Source: Arhodomonas aquaeolei DSM 8974 (GTDB taxonomy: Bacteria; Pseudomonadota; Gammaproteobacteria; Nitrococcales; Nitrococcaceae). Taken from it: DNA of 64,000 nucleotides. The notes under the pieces are model-generated. The model made no database searches. It was not told where the DNA came from and was given only the letters and a program-made list of their open reading frames with translations. The stretch covers positions 230,589 to 294,588 of the forward strand of contig NZ_KB894800.1 of the NCBI RefSeq assembly GCF_000374645.1, read 5' to 3'. Each line of letters begins with the position of its first letter. Within the stretch, counting starts at the first letter, position 1. This document shows positions 1 to 8,573 of this stretch, one piece after another. The position numbers were made by a program, and so were the translations under genes.

Positions 1-907
1 CGGCGATGCCGTCGCGGAACTCGCCGCCGAGGGTCGCGGCGAGGACGTCCTCGTCGACGCCCACGTACTCCGGACGTGCGAGCAGCCGGGCGGCGCTGCG
101 GCGGTTGGCGCCGTCGGCGTCCAGCCAGCGGCAGGCGTGGAGCAGCGCCCGCAGCACCGCACGGTGAGTGGCGGGGTGGCGCTGCGCCCAGTCCTCGGTC
201 ACGGCGAAGACCTTCTCGGGGCCGTTGTTCCAGATCTCGTAGCTCGAGATCAGGCTGCAGCCCGCGCCGCGGGCGACGGCGAAGCCGTTCCACGGCTCAC
301 CGGCGCAGAAGCCGTCGATGCGGCCCTCCTCCAGGTTGGCGGCCACGAACTGCGGCGGGATCACGATCAGGCGCACGTCCCGGTCCGGGTCGATCCCCGC
401 CGAGGCCAGCCAGTAGCGGAGCTGGTAGGTGTGACCGGAGACCGGGAACACCGTGGCGAAGGTCAGCGGCCCCGCCCCCTGCCGCCGGTCCGCCTCGATC
501 ACCCGGCGCAGGGCGTGGGCGGTGATCGGCCGCCGCGCCATCGCCTCCGGGTCGGTGCGGCAGAGGCGCTCGTAGAGGCGGCGGGAGACGGTCACCGCGT
601 TGCCGTTGAGGTTCAGGGTCAGGGCCGTGACCATGGGCTTGCGCGGGCTCACCACACCGAGCGTGCCCGCCAGGGGCATGGGGCCGAGCATCTGTGCGCC
701 GTCCAGGGCGCCGAGCTGGACCTTGTCCCGTACGTTCGCCCACGAGGCCTCCCGGGTGATGCTCACGTCCAGCCCCTGCTCGGCGAAGAAGCCCATCTCC
801 CGCGCCACGACCAGCGGCGCGCAGTCGCTCAGCGGAATGATCCCGAGGCGCAGCTCCCGCTTCTCCGGCGGGGCGCCGGCCCCCGTTTGCCCTGATCCTG
901 ACGACAT
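1..907 (-). CDS. nasS: NasS-like nitrate sensor, NrtA/CmpA-type binding protein (3' end outside window)
   Basis: About 302 codons are visible and the reading frame runs off the left edge. The protein begins MSSGSGQTG and soon enters the NrtA/CmpA-type fold (RLGIIPLSDCAPLVVAREMG, then GFFAEQGLDV). There is no signal peptide or lipobox, which separates cytoplasmic NasS sensors from periplasmic NrtA. In the known NasS-NasT systems, NasS binds nitrate or nitrite and releases the ANTAR antiterminator NasT. The ATG at 907 has a good GGGAGG site just upstream and lies 23 bp behind nasT on the same strand, so the two are probably cotranscribed in the order nasT-nasS. Context next to nitrate assimilation genes supports the role. 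A transporter binding protein is the less likely alternative. Confidence 0.85.
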   Translation of the reverse strand, partial: MSSGSGQTGAGAPPEKRELRLGIIPLSDCAPLVVAREMGFFAEQGLDVSITREASWANVRDKVQLGALDGAQMLGPMPLAGTLGVVSPRKPMVTALTLNLNGNAVTVSRRLYERLCRTDPEAMARRPITAHALRRVIEADRRQGAGPLTFATVFPVSGHTYQLRYWLASAGIDPDRDVRLIVIPPQFVAANLEEGRIDGFCAGEPWNGFAVARGAGCSLISSYEIWNNGPEKVFAVTEDWAQRHPATHRAVLRALLHACRWLDADGANRRSAARLLARPEYVGVDEDVLAATLGGEFRDGIA

Positions 908-930
908 CGTGATCCTCCCTTCGCCGTCGC

Positions 931-1491
931 TTAGTCGAGCAGCTCGCGGGCCAGCTCGTAGAGACTGAGGCGCCGGTCCATGGCCATCTTGCGCAGGCGC
1001 TGGTAAGCGGCCTCCTCGCCGATGCCCTGGCGCTCCATGAGCAGGCATTTGGCGCGGTCCACCGCCTTGCGCTGCTCCAGGCTCTGCTGCACCCGCCCGA
1101 GCTCCGAGCGCAGCGCATCGTGGGCCTGGAAGTGCGCGATGGCGACGTTCACCAGCGAGCGTACGGTCGCCGGGGCCAGGCCGTCGACCACGTAGGCGCT
1201 GACCCCGGCCCGCGCCGCCTCCAGGCTGACCTGCGGGTCGTCCTCGTCGGCGAGCATGACGATGGGGCGCGGGAAGCGCCGGCCGAGCTGGGCGAGGTGC
1301 TCCAGGGTGTCCCGGCTGGGCAGCTCGGCGTCGACGATCACGGCATCCGGGGCGAGCTCGGTCATGCGCGCATAGAGGTCGTCGCGCTCATCGACGCTCG
1401 CCACGACCTCGAAGCCCGCGTCGGTGAGCGCCTGTTCCAGCGCCCGCGAGCGTCTGTCCTTGGCCTCTATGAGCAGGATGCGTGCGGCCAT
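931..1491 (-). CDS. nasT: NasT-like ANTAR-domain RNA-binding antiterminator
   Basis: This 186-residue protein has a CheY-like receiver domain (about residues 1-120: MAARILLIEAKDRRSRALEQ, AVIVDAEL) and a C-terminal ANTAR helical domain (about 125-186, with AKCLLMERQGIGEEAAYQRL). ANTAR domains bind paired RNA hairpins with hexanucleotide loops to prevent transcription termination. NasT normally does so in the leader of the nitrate assimilation operon when NasS is nitrate-bound. The ATG at 1491 is chosen because family members start at the MAARILLIE strand; an in-frame upstream start would add 15 poorly conserved residues. It is divergent from the nitrate operon, whose leader carries a matching hairpin at 1811-1830. 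Confidence 0.9.
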   Translation of the reverse strand: MAARILLIEAKDRRSRALEQALTDAGFEVVASVDERDDLYARMTELAPDAVIVDAELPSRDTLEHLAQLGRRFPRPIVMLADEDDPQVSLEAARAGVSAYVVDGLAPATVRSLVNVAIAHFQAHDALRSELGRVQQSLEQRKAVDRAKCLLMERQGIGEEAAYQRLRKMAMDRRLSLYELARELLD

Positions 1492-1645
1492 TGCCTGCCC
1501 CGTGACAGCGGATAGTCCATGCCCTGAAACCAGCAACTGTCATGCCACATTGCCCGGTGAACCCGCACCCCGCGGTGTGGCGCCGGCCAGGGCCCGCCGG
1601 CACTGCGCGACATGCCCCGGCAGCACCCGGATCTGCCCCGCTGCA

Positions 1646-1661
1646 GTGCAGCATTGCACCA
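1646..1661 (+). promoter_or_regulatory. possible NtrC half-site upstream of the nas sigma-54 promoter
   Basis: TGCACCA at 1655-1661 equals one arm of the NtrC consensus (TGCACCA-N3-TGGTGCA). The downstream arm is poorly matched. It overlaps an inverted repeat, GTGCA-GCAT-TGCAC (1646-1659). It sits about 75 bp upstream of the -24 element, a usual distance for an enhancer. Only one arm is good, so this is a weak call. Confidence 0.35.
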
Positions 1662-1734
1662 CGACGAAGCGTCACCCCGGTACGTCAGACGGGGCAATTC
1701 CTAACAAAAACTAAAAAAACAATTACTTATATAA

Positions 1735-1751
1735 CTGGCACGGCCGTTGCA
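1735..1751 (+). promoter_or_regulatory. sigma-54 (-24/-12) promoter of the nitrate assimilation operon
   Basis: The sequence CTGGCACG-GCCG-TTGCA matches the RpoN consensus at every conserved position, with exactly 10 nt between the -24 GG (1737-1738) and the -12 GC (1749-1750). Transcription should start near 1761, leaving a leader of about 110 nt before the transporter ATG at 1871. An unusual AT-rich tract (about 1701-1735, with runs of A) lies directly upstream in otherwise GC-rich DNA and could help bending or IHF binding, although I see no clear IHF consensus. This implies nitrogen control, most likely through NtrC. Confidence 0.88.
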
Positions 1752-1810
1752 GCGTTCAGGGCGACGTGGACCAGGCCTGCCTGACGGTGGGTACGAGTGC
1801 GTCGATCAAC

Positions 1811-1830
1811 GCCCTTCAACGGCGAGGGGC
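1811..1830 (+). promoter_or_regulatory. candidate NasT/ANTAR-binding hexaloop hairpin in the nas leader
   Basis: GCCCTTC (1811-1817) pairs with GAGGGGC (1824-1830), seven pairs including one G-U, closing the six-nucleotide loop AACGGC (1818-1823). Known ANTAR targets have hexaloops with A at position 1 and G at position 4, and this loop fits both. The usual target has two such hairpins. Upstream I find only a CAGG/CCTG tetraloop hairpin (1772-1783), and no T-run follows the hexaloop, so the exact mechanism is unclear. Confidence 0.55.
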
Positions 1831-1870
1831 CGATCGTCCGTCATTCGTATCGAACAACCGGGGTAGCGTC

Positions 1871-3220
1871 ATGGAGCTGCGTAACAAGGCAACGAAGATC
1901 AATCTCTTCGACCTCCGGTCCGTGCAGACACGGACCTTTCACCTCACCTGGCTGGCCTTCCACCTGTGTTTCTTCGGGTGGTTCGGCATCGCACCGCTGA
2001 TGGCGGTGGTGCGCGACGACCTGAATCTCACCAAGTCCCAGGTCGGCTCCACCATCATCGCGTCGGTCGCGATCACCGTGCTGGTGCGGCTGCTGATCGG
2101 CCCGCTGTGCGACAAGTTCGGACCGCGGCGCACCTATGCCTGGCTGCTGTGCCTCGGCTCGCTGCCGGTCATGGCCATCGGCCTGGCGGACAGCTACGAG
2201 AGTTTCCTGCTCGCACGTCTCGCCATCGGCGCCATCGGCGCCTCGTTCGTCATCACCCAGTACCACACCTCGGTGATGTTCGCGCCCAACGTGGTGGGCA
2301 CGGCCAACGCCACCACCGCCGGCTGGGGCAACCTCGGCGGCGGCACCACCCAGATCGTCATGCCGCTGGTCTTCTCCGCGGTGCTGATGTTCGGTGTCAG
2401 CGAGGCGGTGGGCTGGCGCGCGGCGATGGTGCTGCCCGGCGTGGTGCTCTTCGTCATGGGCCTCGCCTATTACCGCTTCACCCAGGACGCCCCGGACGGT
2501 GACTACCGCGAGCTTCGAGCCCGGGGGCTGATCCCCGAGGCCCGCAACGAGCACAGCGCCAGCGGCAGCTTCCTGGTCGCCGCGCGGGATCCGCGGGTGT
2601 GGGCGCTGTTCGTGGTCTACGCCGCCTGCTTCGGCGTGGAGCTGACCATCAACAACATCGCCGCGCTGTACTTCTTCGACACCTTCGAGCTCGGCCTCGC
2701 CACCGCCGGCTTCATCGCCGGGCTGTTCGGGCTGATGAACCTCTTCGCCCGGACCCTCGGCGGCATCTTCTCCGACCGCTTCGCCCGCGCCGCGGGCCTA
2801 CGCGGGCGCGTGCGGTGGCTGTTCATCGCGCTGTTCTGCGAGGGCCTGGCGCTGATCGCCTTCTCCCAGATGGCGGTGATCGCCGCCGCGGTGGCGACCC
2901 TGGTGGTGTTCAGCCTGTTCACCCAGATGTCCGAGGGCGCCACCTACGGGCTGGTGCCGTTCATGCACAAGAAGGCGCTCGGGGCCGTCTCGGGCATCGT
3001 CGGCGCCGGCGGCAACGCCGGCGCGGTGGCCGCGGGCTTTCTCTTCCGCACCGAGGGCCTGACCTACGGCCAGGGCCTGCTCTACCTCGGCATCGCGGTG
3101 CTCGCGTGCTCGTTCTTCGCCTTCGCCGTGCGCTTCTCCCCGGAGACCCTGGCGGAGGAGGACCGCGCCTTCAGTGCCGCCGCCGCGGGCGACGAGTCCG
3201 TCGCCCCCGCCACCGCCTGA
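1871..3220 (+). CDS. MFS nitrate/nitrite transporter, NarK/NrtP/NasA family
   Basis: This 449-residue, 12-helix inner-membrane protein imports nitrate (and perhaps nitrite). Both nitrate signature motifs of the family are present: AGWGNLGGGTTQ at about residues 150-161 and GAGGNAGAVAAGF in the second half. The MFS motif GPLCDKFGPRR follows an Arg in helix 2. It is first in the operon nitrate transporter-nirB-nirD-nitrate reductase-cobA, which matches assimilatory use. The ATG at 1871 (MELRNKATKINLFDL) is the family start; an in-frame upstream ATG at 1766 would extend through the leader and its hairpin and is rejected. The ribosome site (GGGG at 1860-1863) is weak, which may matter if the leader controls translation. 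Confidence 0.93.
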   Translation: MELRNKATKINLFDLRSVQTRTFHLTWLAFHLCFFGWFGIAPLMAVVRDDLNLTKSQVGSTIIASVAITVLVRLLIGPLCDKFGPRRTYAWLLCLGSLPVMAIGLADSYESFLLARLAIGAIGASFVITQYHTSVMFAPNVVGTANATTAGWGNLGGGTTQIVMPLVFSAVLMFGVSEAVGWRAAMVLPGVVLFVMGLAYYRFTQDAPDGDYRELRARGLIPEARNEHSASGSFLVAARDPRVWALFVVYAACFGVELTINNIAALYFFDTFELGLATAGFIAGLFGLMNLFARTLGGIFSDRFARAAGLRGRVRWLFIALFCEGLALIAFSQMAVIAAAVATLVVFSLFTQMSEGATYGLVPFMHKKALGAVSGIVGAGGNAGAVAAGFLFRTEGLTYGQGLLYLGIAVLACSFFAFAVRFSPETLAEEDRAFSAAAAGDESVAPATA

Positions 3221-3285
3221 CCCCTTCTGCAGACACGGTAACGGGGCGGCGGCACCGACCGCCGCCCCCTGAACGAGGTTCCGTC

Positions 3286-5724
3286 ATGACTGAACGACTC
3301 GTCGTCATCGGCAACGGCATGGCCGGCATCCGCACGGTGGAGGAGCTGCTCAAGCTCGACGACAGCCGCTACGAGATCACCGTCTTCGGTGCCGAGCCCC
3401 ACGTGAACTACAACCGCATCATGCTCTCGCCGGTACTCGCGGGCGAGAAGACCCTCTCGGACATCGTCCTCAACGACCGCGAGTGGTACGCCGACAACGG
3501 CATCACCCTGCACACCGGCGATCCGGTCGAGCGCATCGAGCGCGGGCGCCGGCGGATCGTCTCCGCCAGCGGCCGGGAGACGCCCTACGACCGGCTGCTG
3601 CTCGCCACCGGCTCGACCCCGTTCGTGCTGCCGGTCCCCGGCAACGACCTCCCCGGCGTGGTCAGCTTCCGCGACATCGGCGATGTGGAAACCATGCTGG
3701 AGGCCGCCCGCCGCCACCGCCACGCGGTGGTCATCGGCGGCGGCCTGCTCGGGCTGGAGGCGGCCAACGGCCTTATGAAGCAGGGCATGTCCGTCACCGT
3801 GGTGCACATCGCCGATAGCCTCATGGAGCGCCAGCTCGACCGCCCCGCCTCGGGACTGCTCCGGGACACGCTCATCGAGCGCGGCCTGGACTTCCGCATG
3901 GAGGCGGTCACCGAGCGCATCCTCGGACGCCGGCGAGTGAGCGGGGTGCGCTTCGAGGACGGCTCCGAGGTCCGGGCGGACCTGGTGGTGATGGCCGCCG
4001 GCATCCGCCCCAACACCGCCCTGGCCCGGGACGCCGGCCTGCACTGCGAGCGCGGCGTGGTGGTGCACGACACCATGCAGACCTTCGATCCGCGCATCTA
4101 CGCGGTGGGCGAGTGCGTCGAGCACCGCAAGGCCACGTACGGCCTGGTCGCGCCGATCTGGGAGCAGGCCCGAGTCTGCGCCAACCACCTGGCCCAGTAC
4201 CAGATCGGACGCTACGAGGGCTCGGTGGTCTCGACCCAGCTCAAGGTGACCGGCATCGACCTGTTCTCCGCCGGCGACTACGAGGGCGGCGAGGACACCG
4301 AGGACATCGTCCTCCAGGACCCGCGGCGCGGCGTCTACCGCAAGCTCGTCGTCCGCGACGACCGCCTGCAGGGCGCCGTGCTGTACGGCGACACCGACGA
4401 CGGCCCGTGGTACTTCGACCTCATCAAACGCGGCGAGGACATCTCGGAGATCCGCGAGCGGCTGATCTTCGGCCGTGCCCAGGCGGAGGGCGGCGGCGAC
4501 AGCGCCGGCGGACGCGCCGCACTGATGGGCGACGACGAGCAGGTCTGTGACTGCAACGGGGTGTGCAAGGGCGCCATCGTCGCCGCGGTGCGCGACGACG
4601 GCCTGACCAGCCCGGCCGCCGTGATGAAGGCCACCAAGGCCGGCACCTCCTGCGGCTCGTGCAAGTCCCTGGTCGGCGATATCGTCACCCTCGCCGCCGG
4701 CGCCGACGCGGTGACCGAGGACAAGCCCACAGTGTGCGAGTGCACGACGCGCTCCCACGACGAGGTCCGCGAGGCCATCCGCGAACGCCACCTCACCTCC
4801 CCGGCAGCGGTCCGCGAGGCCCTGGGCTGGCAGGAGCCGGACGGCTGCTCCAAGTGCCGGCCGGCGCTCAACTACTACTGCATCAGCACCTTCCCGGCCG
4901 AGGCCCGGGACGACGCACAGTCACGGTTCATCAACGAGCGCGCCCACGCCAACATCCAGAAGGACGGCACCTACTCCGTGGTGCCGCGGATGTACGGCGG
5001 CATCACCAACCCGCAGGAGCTGCGCGCCATCGCCGACGTCGCCGAGAAGTTCGAGGTGCCGACCGTGAAGGTCACCGGCGGTCAGCGCATCGACCTGCTG
5101 GGGGTGAAGAAGGCCGACCTGCCCGCGGTCTGGCGCGAGCTGCGCGAGCGCGCGGGCCTGGAGTCCGGCCATGCCTACGGCAAGGCGCTGCGCACCGTGA
5201 AGACCTGCGTGGGCCGGGAGTGGTGCCGCTTCGGCACCCAGGACTCCACCACCATGGGCATCGAGCTCGAACGCATGGCCGCCGGCTCCTGGACCCCGCA
5301 CAAGGTGAAGATGGCGGTCTCCGGCTGCCCGCGTAACTGCGCCGAGTCCACCATCAAGGACTTCGGCGTGATCGCCAACGACAGCGGCTGGGAGCTGGTG
5401 GTCGGCGGCAACGGCGGCACTAGGCTGCGCGCCGCCGAGGTCCTCTGCCGGGTCACCGGCCACGAGGCGGTGCTCGAACACGCCGCGGCCTTCCTGCAGA
5501 TCTACCGCGAGGAGGCGCGCTACCTGGAGCGGACCGCCCACTGGATCGACCGCGTGGGCCTCGACTACGTCCGCTCGCGGGTCGTCGACGACGCCGACGG
5601 CCGGCGCCGGGCCCACGAGCGCTTCCTGGAGTCCCAGCGGCACACCCAGGTGGACCCGTGGGCGCCCCGCTCCGACGCCAGCGCCCCGGACCCGGAATTC
5701 CGCGCCCTCCGGGCGACGGGCTGA
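3286..5724 (+). CDS. nirB: NADH-dependent assimilatory nitrite reductase, large subunit (NirB/NasB)
   Basis: An 812-residue cytoplasmic siroheme enzyme that reduces nitrite to ammonium with NADH. Domain order: FAD/NAD(P)-binding reductase (VVIGNGMAGIRT near residue 5; second GGGLLGLEAA near 150); two BFD-like [2Fe-2S] modules (VCDCNGVCKG with CGSCK, then VCECTTRSHDEV with CSKC); and the siroheme/[4Fe-4S] half. The cluster/siroheme cysteines are Cys641, Cys647 (CVGREWC), Cys681 and Cys685 (CPRNC). Length is close to E. coli NirB (847). The ATG at 3286 precedes the Rossmann strand and has a GAGG-type site. It lies 65 bp after the transporter and 28 bp before nirD. Confidence 0.96.
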   Translation: MTERLVVIGNGMAGIRTVEELLKLDDSRYEITVFGAEPHVNYNRIMLSPVLAGEKTLSDIVLNDREWYADNGITLHTGDPVERIERGRRRIVSASGRETPYDRLLLATGSTPFVLPVPGNDLPGVVSFRDIGDVETMLEAARRHRHAVVIGGGLLGLEAANGLMKQGMSVTVVHIADSLMERQLDRPASGLLRDTLIERGLDFRMEAVTERILGRRRVSGVRFEDGSEVRADLVVMAAGIRPNTALARDAGLHCERGVVVHDTMQTFDPRIYAVGECVEHRKATYGLVAPIWEQARVCANHLAQYQIGRYEGSVVSTQLKVTGIDLFSAGDYEGGEDTEDIVLQDPRRGVYRKLVVRDDRLQGAVLYGDTDDGPWYFDLIKRGEDISEIRERLIFGRAQAEGGGDSAGGRAALMGDDEQVCDCNGVCKGAIVAAVRDDGLTSPAAVMKATKAGTSCGSCKSLVGDIVTLAAGADAVTEDKPTVCECTTRSHDEVREAIRERHLTSPAAVREALGWQEPDGCSKCRPALNYYCISTFPAEARDDAQSRFINERAHANIQKDGTYSVVPRMYGGITNPQELRAIADVAEKFEVPTVKVTGGQRIDLLGVKKADLPAVWRELRERAGLESGHAYGKALRTVKTCVGREWCRFGTQDSTTMGIELERMAAGSWTPHKVKMAVSGCPRNCAESTIKDFGVIANDSGWELVVGGNGGTRLRAAEVLCRVTGHEAVLEHAAAFLQIYREEARYLERTAHWIDRVGLDYVRSRVVDDADGRRRAHERFLESQRHTQVDPWAPRSDASAPDPEFRALRATG

Positions 5725-5752
5725 GCGCCCGTACTACAGAGGAGACACGAGC

Positions 5753-6094
5753 ATGTCAGCAGCCGTCGATACCGGCGAGTGGGTCGCGATCGGCCCCCTC
5801 GACGCCATCCCCCGCCGCGGGGCCCGCACGGTGGAGACGCCCGACGGGCCGGTGGCGGTGTTCCGCACTGCCGACGACACCGTCTTCGCCGTCGCCGACC
5901 ACTGTCCGCACCAGGGCGGGCCGCTGTCCCAGGGCATCGTCTCCGGCGCGGCGGTCTACTGCCCGCTGCACGACTGGTGCATCGAGCTCGCCACCGGCCG
6001 GGCCCGGGCGCCGGACGAGGGCAGCACGCCCCGCTACCCGGTGACCGTGGAGGGCGGCACCATCCACCTGCGGCTGACCCCGGAGGCGTCATGA
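5753..6094 (+). CDS. nirD: nitrite reductase small subunit / Rieske ferredoxin (NirD/NasG)
   Basis: A 113-residue Rieske-fold protein. Unlike E. coli NirD, which lacks the cluster ligands, this one keeps the full set: Cys51-x-His53 and Cys70-x2-His73. It should therefore hold a real [2Fe-2S] cluster. In Paracoccus the equivalent NasG carries electrons from the NADH-nitrite reductase to the nitrate reductase, so the same double role is plausible here. The gene has a GAGGAG ribosome site and overlaps the following nitrate reductase gene by 4 bp (ATGA), which indicates translational coupling. Confidence 0.93.
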   Translation: MSAAVDTGEWVAIGPLDAIPRRGARTVETPDGPVAVFRTADDTVFAVADHCPHQGGPLSQGIVSGAAVYCPLHDWCIELATGRARAPDEGSTPRYPVTVEGGTIHLRLTPEAS

Positions 6095-8562
6095 GCACCG
6101 CGGTCCGCACCACCTGCCCCTACTGCGGGGTCGGCTGCGGCGTGATCGCCGAGCCCGGCCCGCGGGGCGTGCACGTGCGCGGCGACCCGGACCATCCGGC
6201 CAACCACGGCCGCCTCTGCGCCAAGGGCGCGAACCTGGGCGAGACCGTGGGCGACGGGGGCCGGCTGCGCCACCCGGAGATCCGCGGTCGCCGGGTGAGC
6301 TGGTTCCGCGCCCTGGACGAGGTCGCCGACGGATTCCGCCGGGTGATCGACACCCACGGCCCGGAGGCCGTGGCGATCTACGCCTCCGGCCAGCTCCTCA
6401 CCGAGGACTACTACCTCGCCAACAAGCTCATGAAGGGCTATATCGGCGCGGCCAACATCGACACCAACTCGCGGCTGTGCATGTCCTCGGCCGTCGCGGC
6501 CCACGAGCACGCCTTCGGCGAGGACGTCGTGCCCGGCGACTACACGGACCTGGACCAGGCCGACCTCGCCGTGCTCGTCGGCAGCAACACCGCCTGGTGC
6601 CACCCGGTGCTCTACCGCCGCCTGCGCGACGCGCGCGAGGCCGACCCGCAGCGGCGCATGGTGGTCATCGACCCGCGGACGACCGCAACGGCGCGGGAGG
6701 CCGACCTGCACCTGGCCATCCGCCCGGGCACGGACGCGTGGCTGTTCAACGGCCTGCTCGCCCACCTTGCGCGCACCGGCGCAATCGACCGCGACTGGGT
6801 CGAGGCCCATACCGGGGGACTGGACGCCGCCGTCGCCGCCGCCCGGCGCAGCGCGCCGGACACCACCGAGGTGGCCCGGGCCTGCGGGCTGGTGGAGGCG
6901 GACGTCGCCCGGTTCTTCGACTGGTTCGCCGCCACGCCACGCACGCTGACCCTGTTCTCCCAGGGGGTGAACCAGTCCAGCAGCGGCACCGACAAGGCCG
7001 GCGCCATCCTCAACTGCCACCTCGCCACCGGCCGCGTGGGCCGTCCCGGCGCGGGCCCGTTCTCGCTCACCGGTCAGCCCAACGCCATGGGCGGGCGCGA
7101 GGTCGGCGGGCTCGCGAGCACCCTGGCGGGGCACCGCGGCTTCGACGCCGCGGCCGCGGTGCAGGCGTTCTGGGGCAGCCCCGCCATCGCCGGCGAACCG
7201 GGACTCAAGGCCGTGGATCTGTTCGAGGCGATTCACGCCGGGCGGGTGCGTGCGGTATGGATCATGGCCACCAACCCGGCAGTGAGCCTGCCGGATACCG
7301 AGCGCGTGCGCGAGGCACTGCACCGCTGCGAGCTGGTGGTGGTCTCGGACATGACCCGCGAGACCGACACCGCGGCCTGGGCGGACGTCCTCCTGCCCGC
7401 CGCCGCCTGGGGCGAGAAGGACGGCACGGTAACCAACTCCGAGCGCCGCATCTCCCGCCAGCGCCCCTTCCGCGACGCCCCGGGCGAGGCACGGCCGGAC
7501 TGGTGGATGATCGCCGCGGTCGCCCGGCGCATGGGCTACACCGGCTTCGACTACGCGGGCCCCCACGAGATCTTCGACGAGCATGCGCGGCTCTCCGCCC
7601 TCGACGGCGCGCCGCGTGCGTTCGACATCGGCGGCCTCGCCGGCCTGGACCGTGCCGGCTACGACGCCCTCGCCCCCCGACAGTGGCCGCTGCCCGCCGC
7701 CGGCGGTGCCGAACACCCGCGCCTGTTCGCCGACGGGGGCTTCCCCACCGCCGACGGCCGGGCCCGCCTGCAGGCCGTCGAGCCCCGGGCGCCGGCCCAC
7801 GCGACGGACGCCGACTACCCGCTAAGCCTCAACTCCGGGCGGGTGCGCGATCACTGGCACACCCTCACCCGCTCCGCCCGTGCACCCCGCCTGTGTGGCC
7901 ACACGCCGGAACCGCGGCTGGCGGTGAGTCCCGCCGACGCGGCCGCGCTCGGCCTCGCCACCGGCGGTCTGGCCCGGGTGGAGAGCGCCTGGGGCACCAC
8001 CGTGGTGCGCGTGGAGATCACCCCGGAGCAGGCACCGGGGGCCGTGTTTCTGCCCATGCACTGGAGCGAGCAGTTCGCCAGCGGCGGCCGCGCCGGGGCC
8101 CTGGTCAACCCGGCGGTGTGTCCCCGCTCCGGGGAACCGGAGTTCAAGCACACACCGGTGCGCGTCACCGCCCTGGCCACGGCCTGGCAGGGCGTCGCCG
8201 TCGCCCGCGGGCGCTTGGACGTCACCGCCCTGGACTGCTGGACCCGCGTGCCCGGCCGGGGACACGAGCGCTACGAGCTCGCCCACGGCGAGGTCCCGGC
8301 GGACTGGCATGCCTGGGCGCGGACACTGCTCGACGACGGCACCGACGGTGACTGGCTGGAATACGCCGATCCCCGCGCCGGGCGTTACCGCGCGGCGCTG
8401 ATCGGCAGCGACGGCAGCCTGCACGCCTGCGTCTACGCGACCCCCGACGAGGAGGGGCTGCCCGAGCGCTACTGGCTGACCAACCTGTTCGAGGCCGGTC
8501 CCCTGGACGGCACCGCGCGCTTCGCCGTGCTCGCCGGCCGGCCCTCTGCGGTGACCGGCTGA
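6091..8562 (+). CDS. nasA: assimilatory nitrate reductase catalytic subunit (Mo-bis-MGD, NasA/NasC/NarB type)
   Basis: This 823-residue cytoplasmic enzyme reduces nitrate to nitrite. An N-terminal [4Fe-4S] cluster site (Cys9, Cys12, Cys16, Cys43 in GRLCAKG) leads into the molybdopterin oxidoreductase domains. Cys130 in SRLCMSSA is the likely Mo ligand, and the C-terminal MGD-binding domain carries SLNSGRVRDHWHT. Longer homologues end in an extra BFD-type [2Fe-2S] domain. This protein stops at ...LAGRPSAVTG, just where that domain would begin. There is no separate NasC-type NADH reductase gene, so electrons probably come through NirB/NirD. Names differ between species: nasA in Klebsiella, nasC in Paracoccus. 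Confidence 0.94.
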   Translation: MSTAVRTTCPYCGVGCGVIAEPGPRGVHVRGDPDHPANHGRLCAKGANLGETVGDGGRLRHPEIRGRRVSWFRALDEVADGFRRVIDTHGPEAVAIYASGQLLTEDYYLANKLMKGYIGAANIDTNSRLCMSSAVAAHEHAFGEDVVPGDYTDLDQADLAVLVGSNTAWCHPVLYRRLRDAREADPQRRMVVIDPRTTATAREADLHLAIRPGTDAWLFNGLLAHLARTGAIDRDWVEAHTGGLDAAVAAARRSAPDTTEVARACGLVEADVARFFDWFAATPRTLTLFSQGVNQSSSGTDKAGAILNCHLATGRVGRPGAGPFSLTGQPNAMGGREVGGLASTLAGHRGFDAAAAVQAFWGSPAIAGEPGLKAVDLFEAIHAGRVRAVWIMATNPAVSLPDTERVREALHRCELVVVSDMTRETDTAAWADVLLPAAAWGEKDGTVTNSERRISRQRPFRDAPGEARPDWWMIAAVARRMGYTGFDYAGPHEIFDEHARLSALDGAPRAFDIGGLAGLDRAGYDALAPRQWPLPAAGGAEHPRLFADGGFPTADGRARLQAVEPRAPAHATDADYPLSLNSGRVRDHWHTLTRSARAPRLCGHTPEPRLAVSPADAAALGLATGGLARVESAWGTTVVRVEITPEQAPGAVFLPMHWSEQFASGGRAGALVNPAVCPRSGEPEFKHTPVRVTALATAWQGVAVARGRLDVTALDCWTRVPGRGHERYELAHGEVPADWHAWARTLLDDGTDGDWLEYADPRAGRYRAALIGSDGSLHACVYATPDEEGLPERYWLTNLFEAGPLDGTARFAVLAGRPSAVTG

Positions 8563-8573
8563 TGGAGGCGACC

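Noticed and set aside
2599-3285. In-frame upstream extension of nirB inside the transporter gene
   Set aside because: It lies in another frame of the transporter; NirB homology starts at 3286 where a ribosome site is present.
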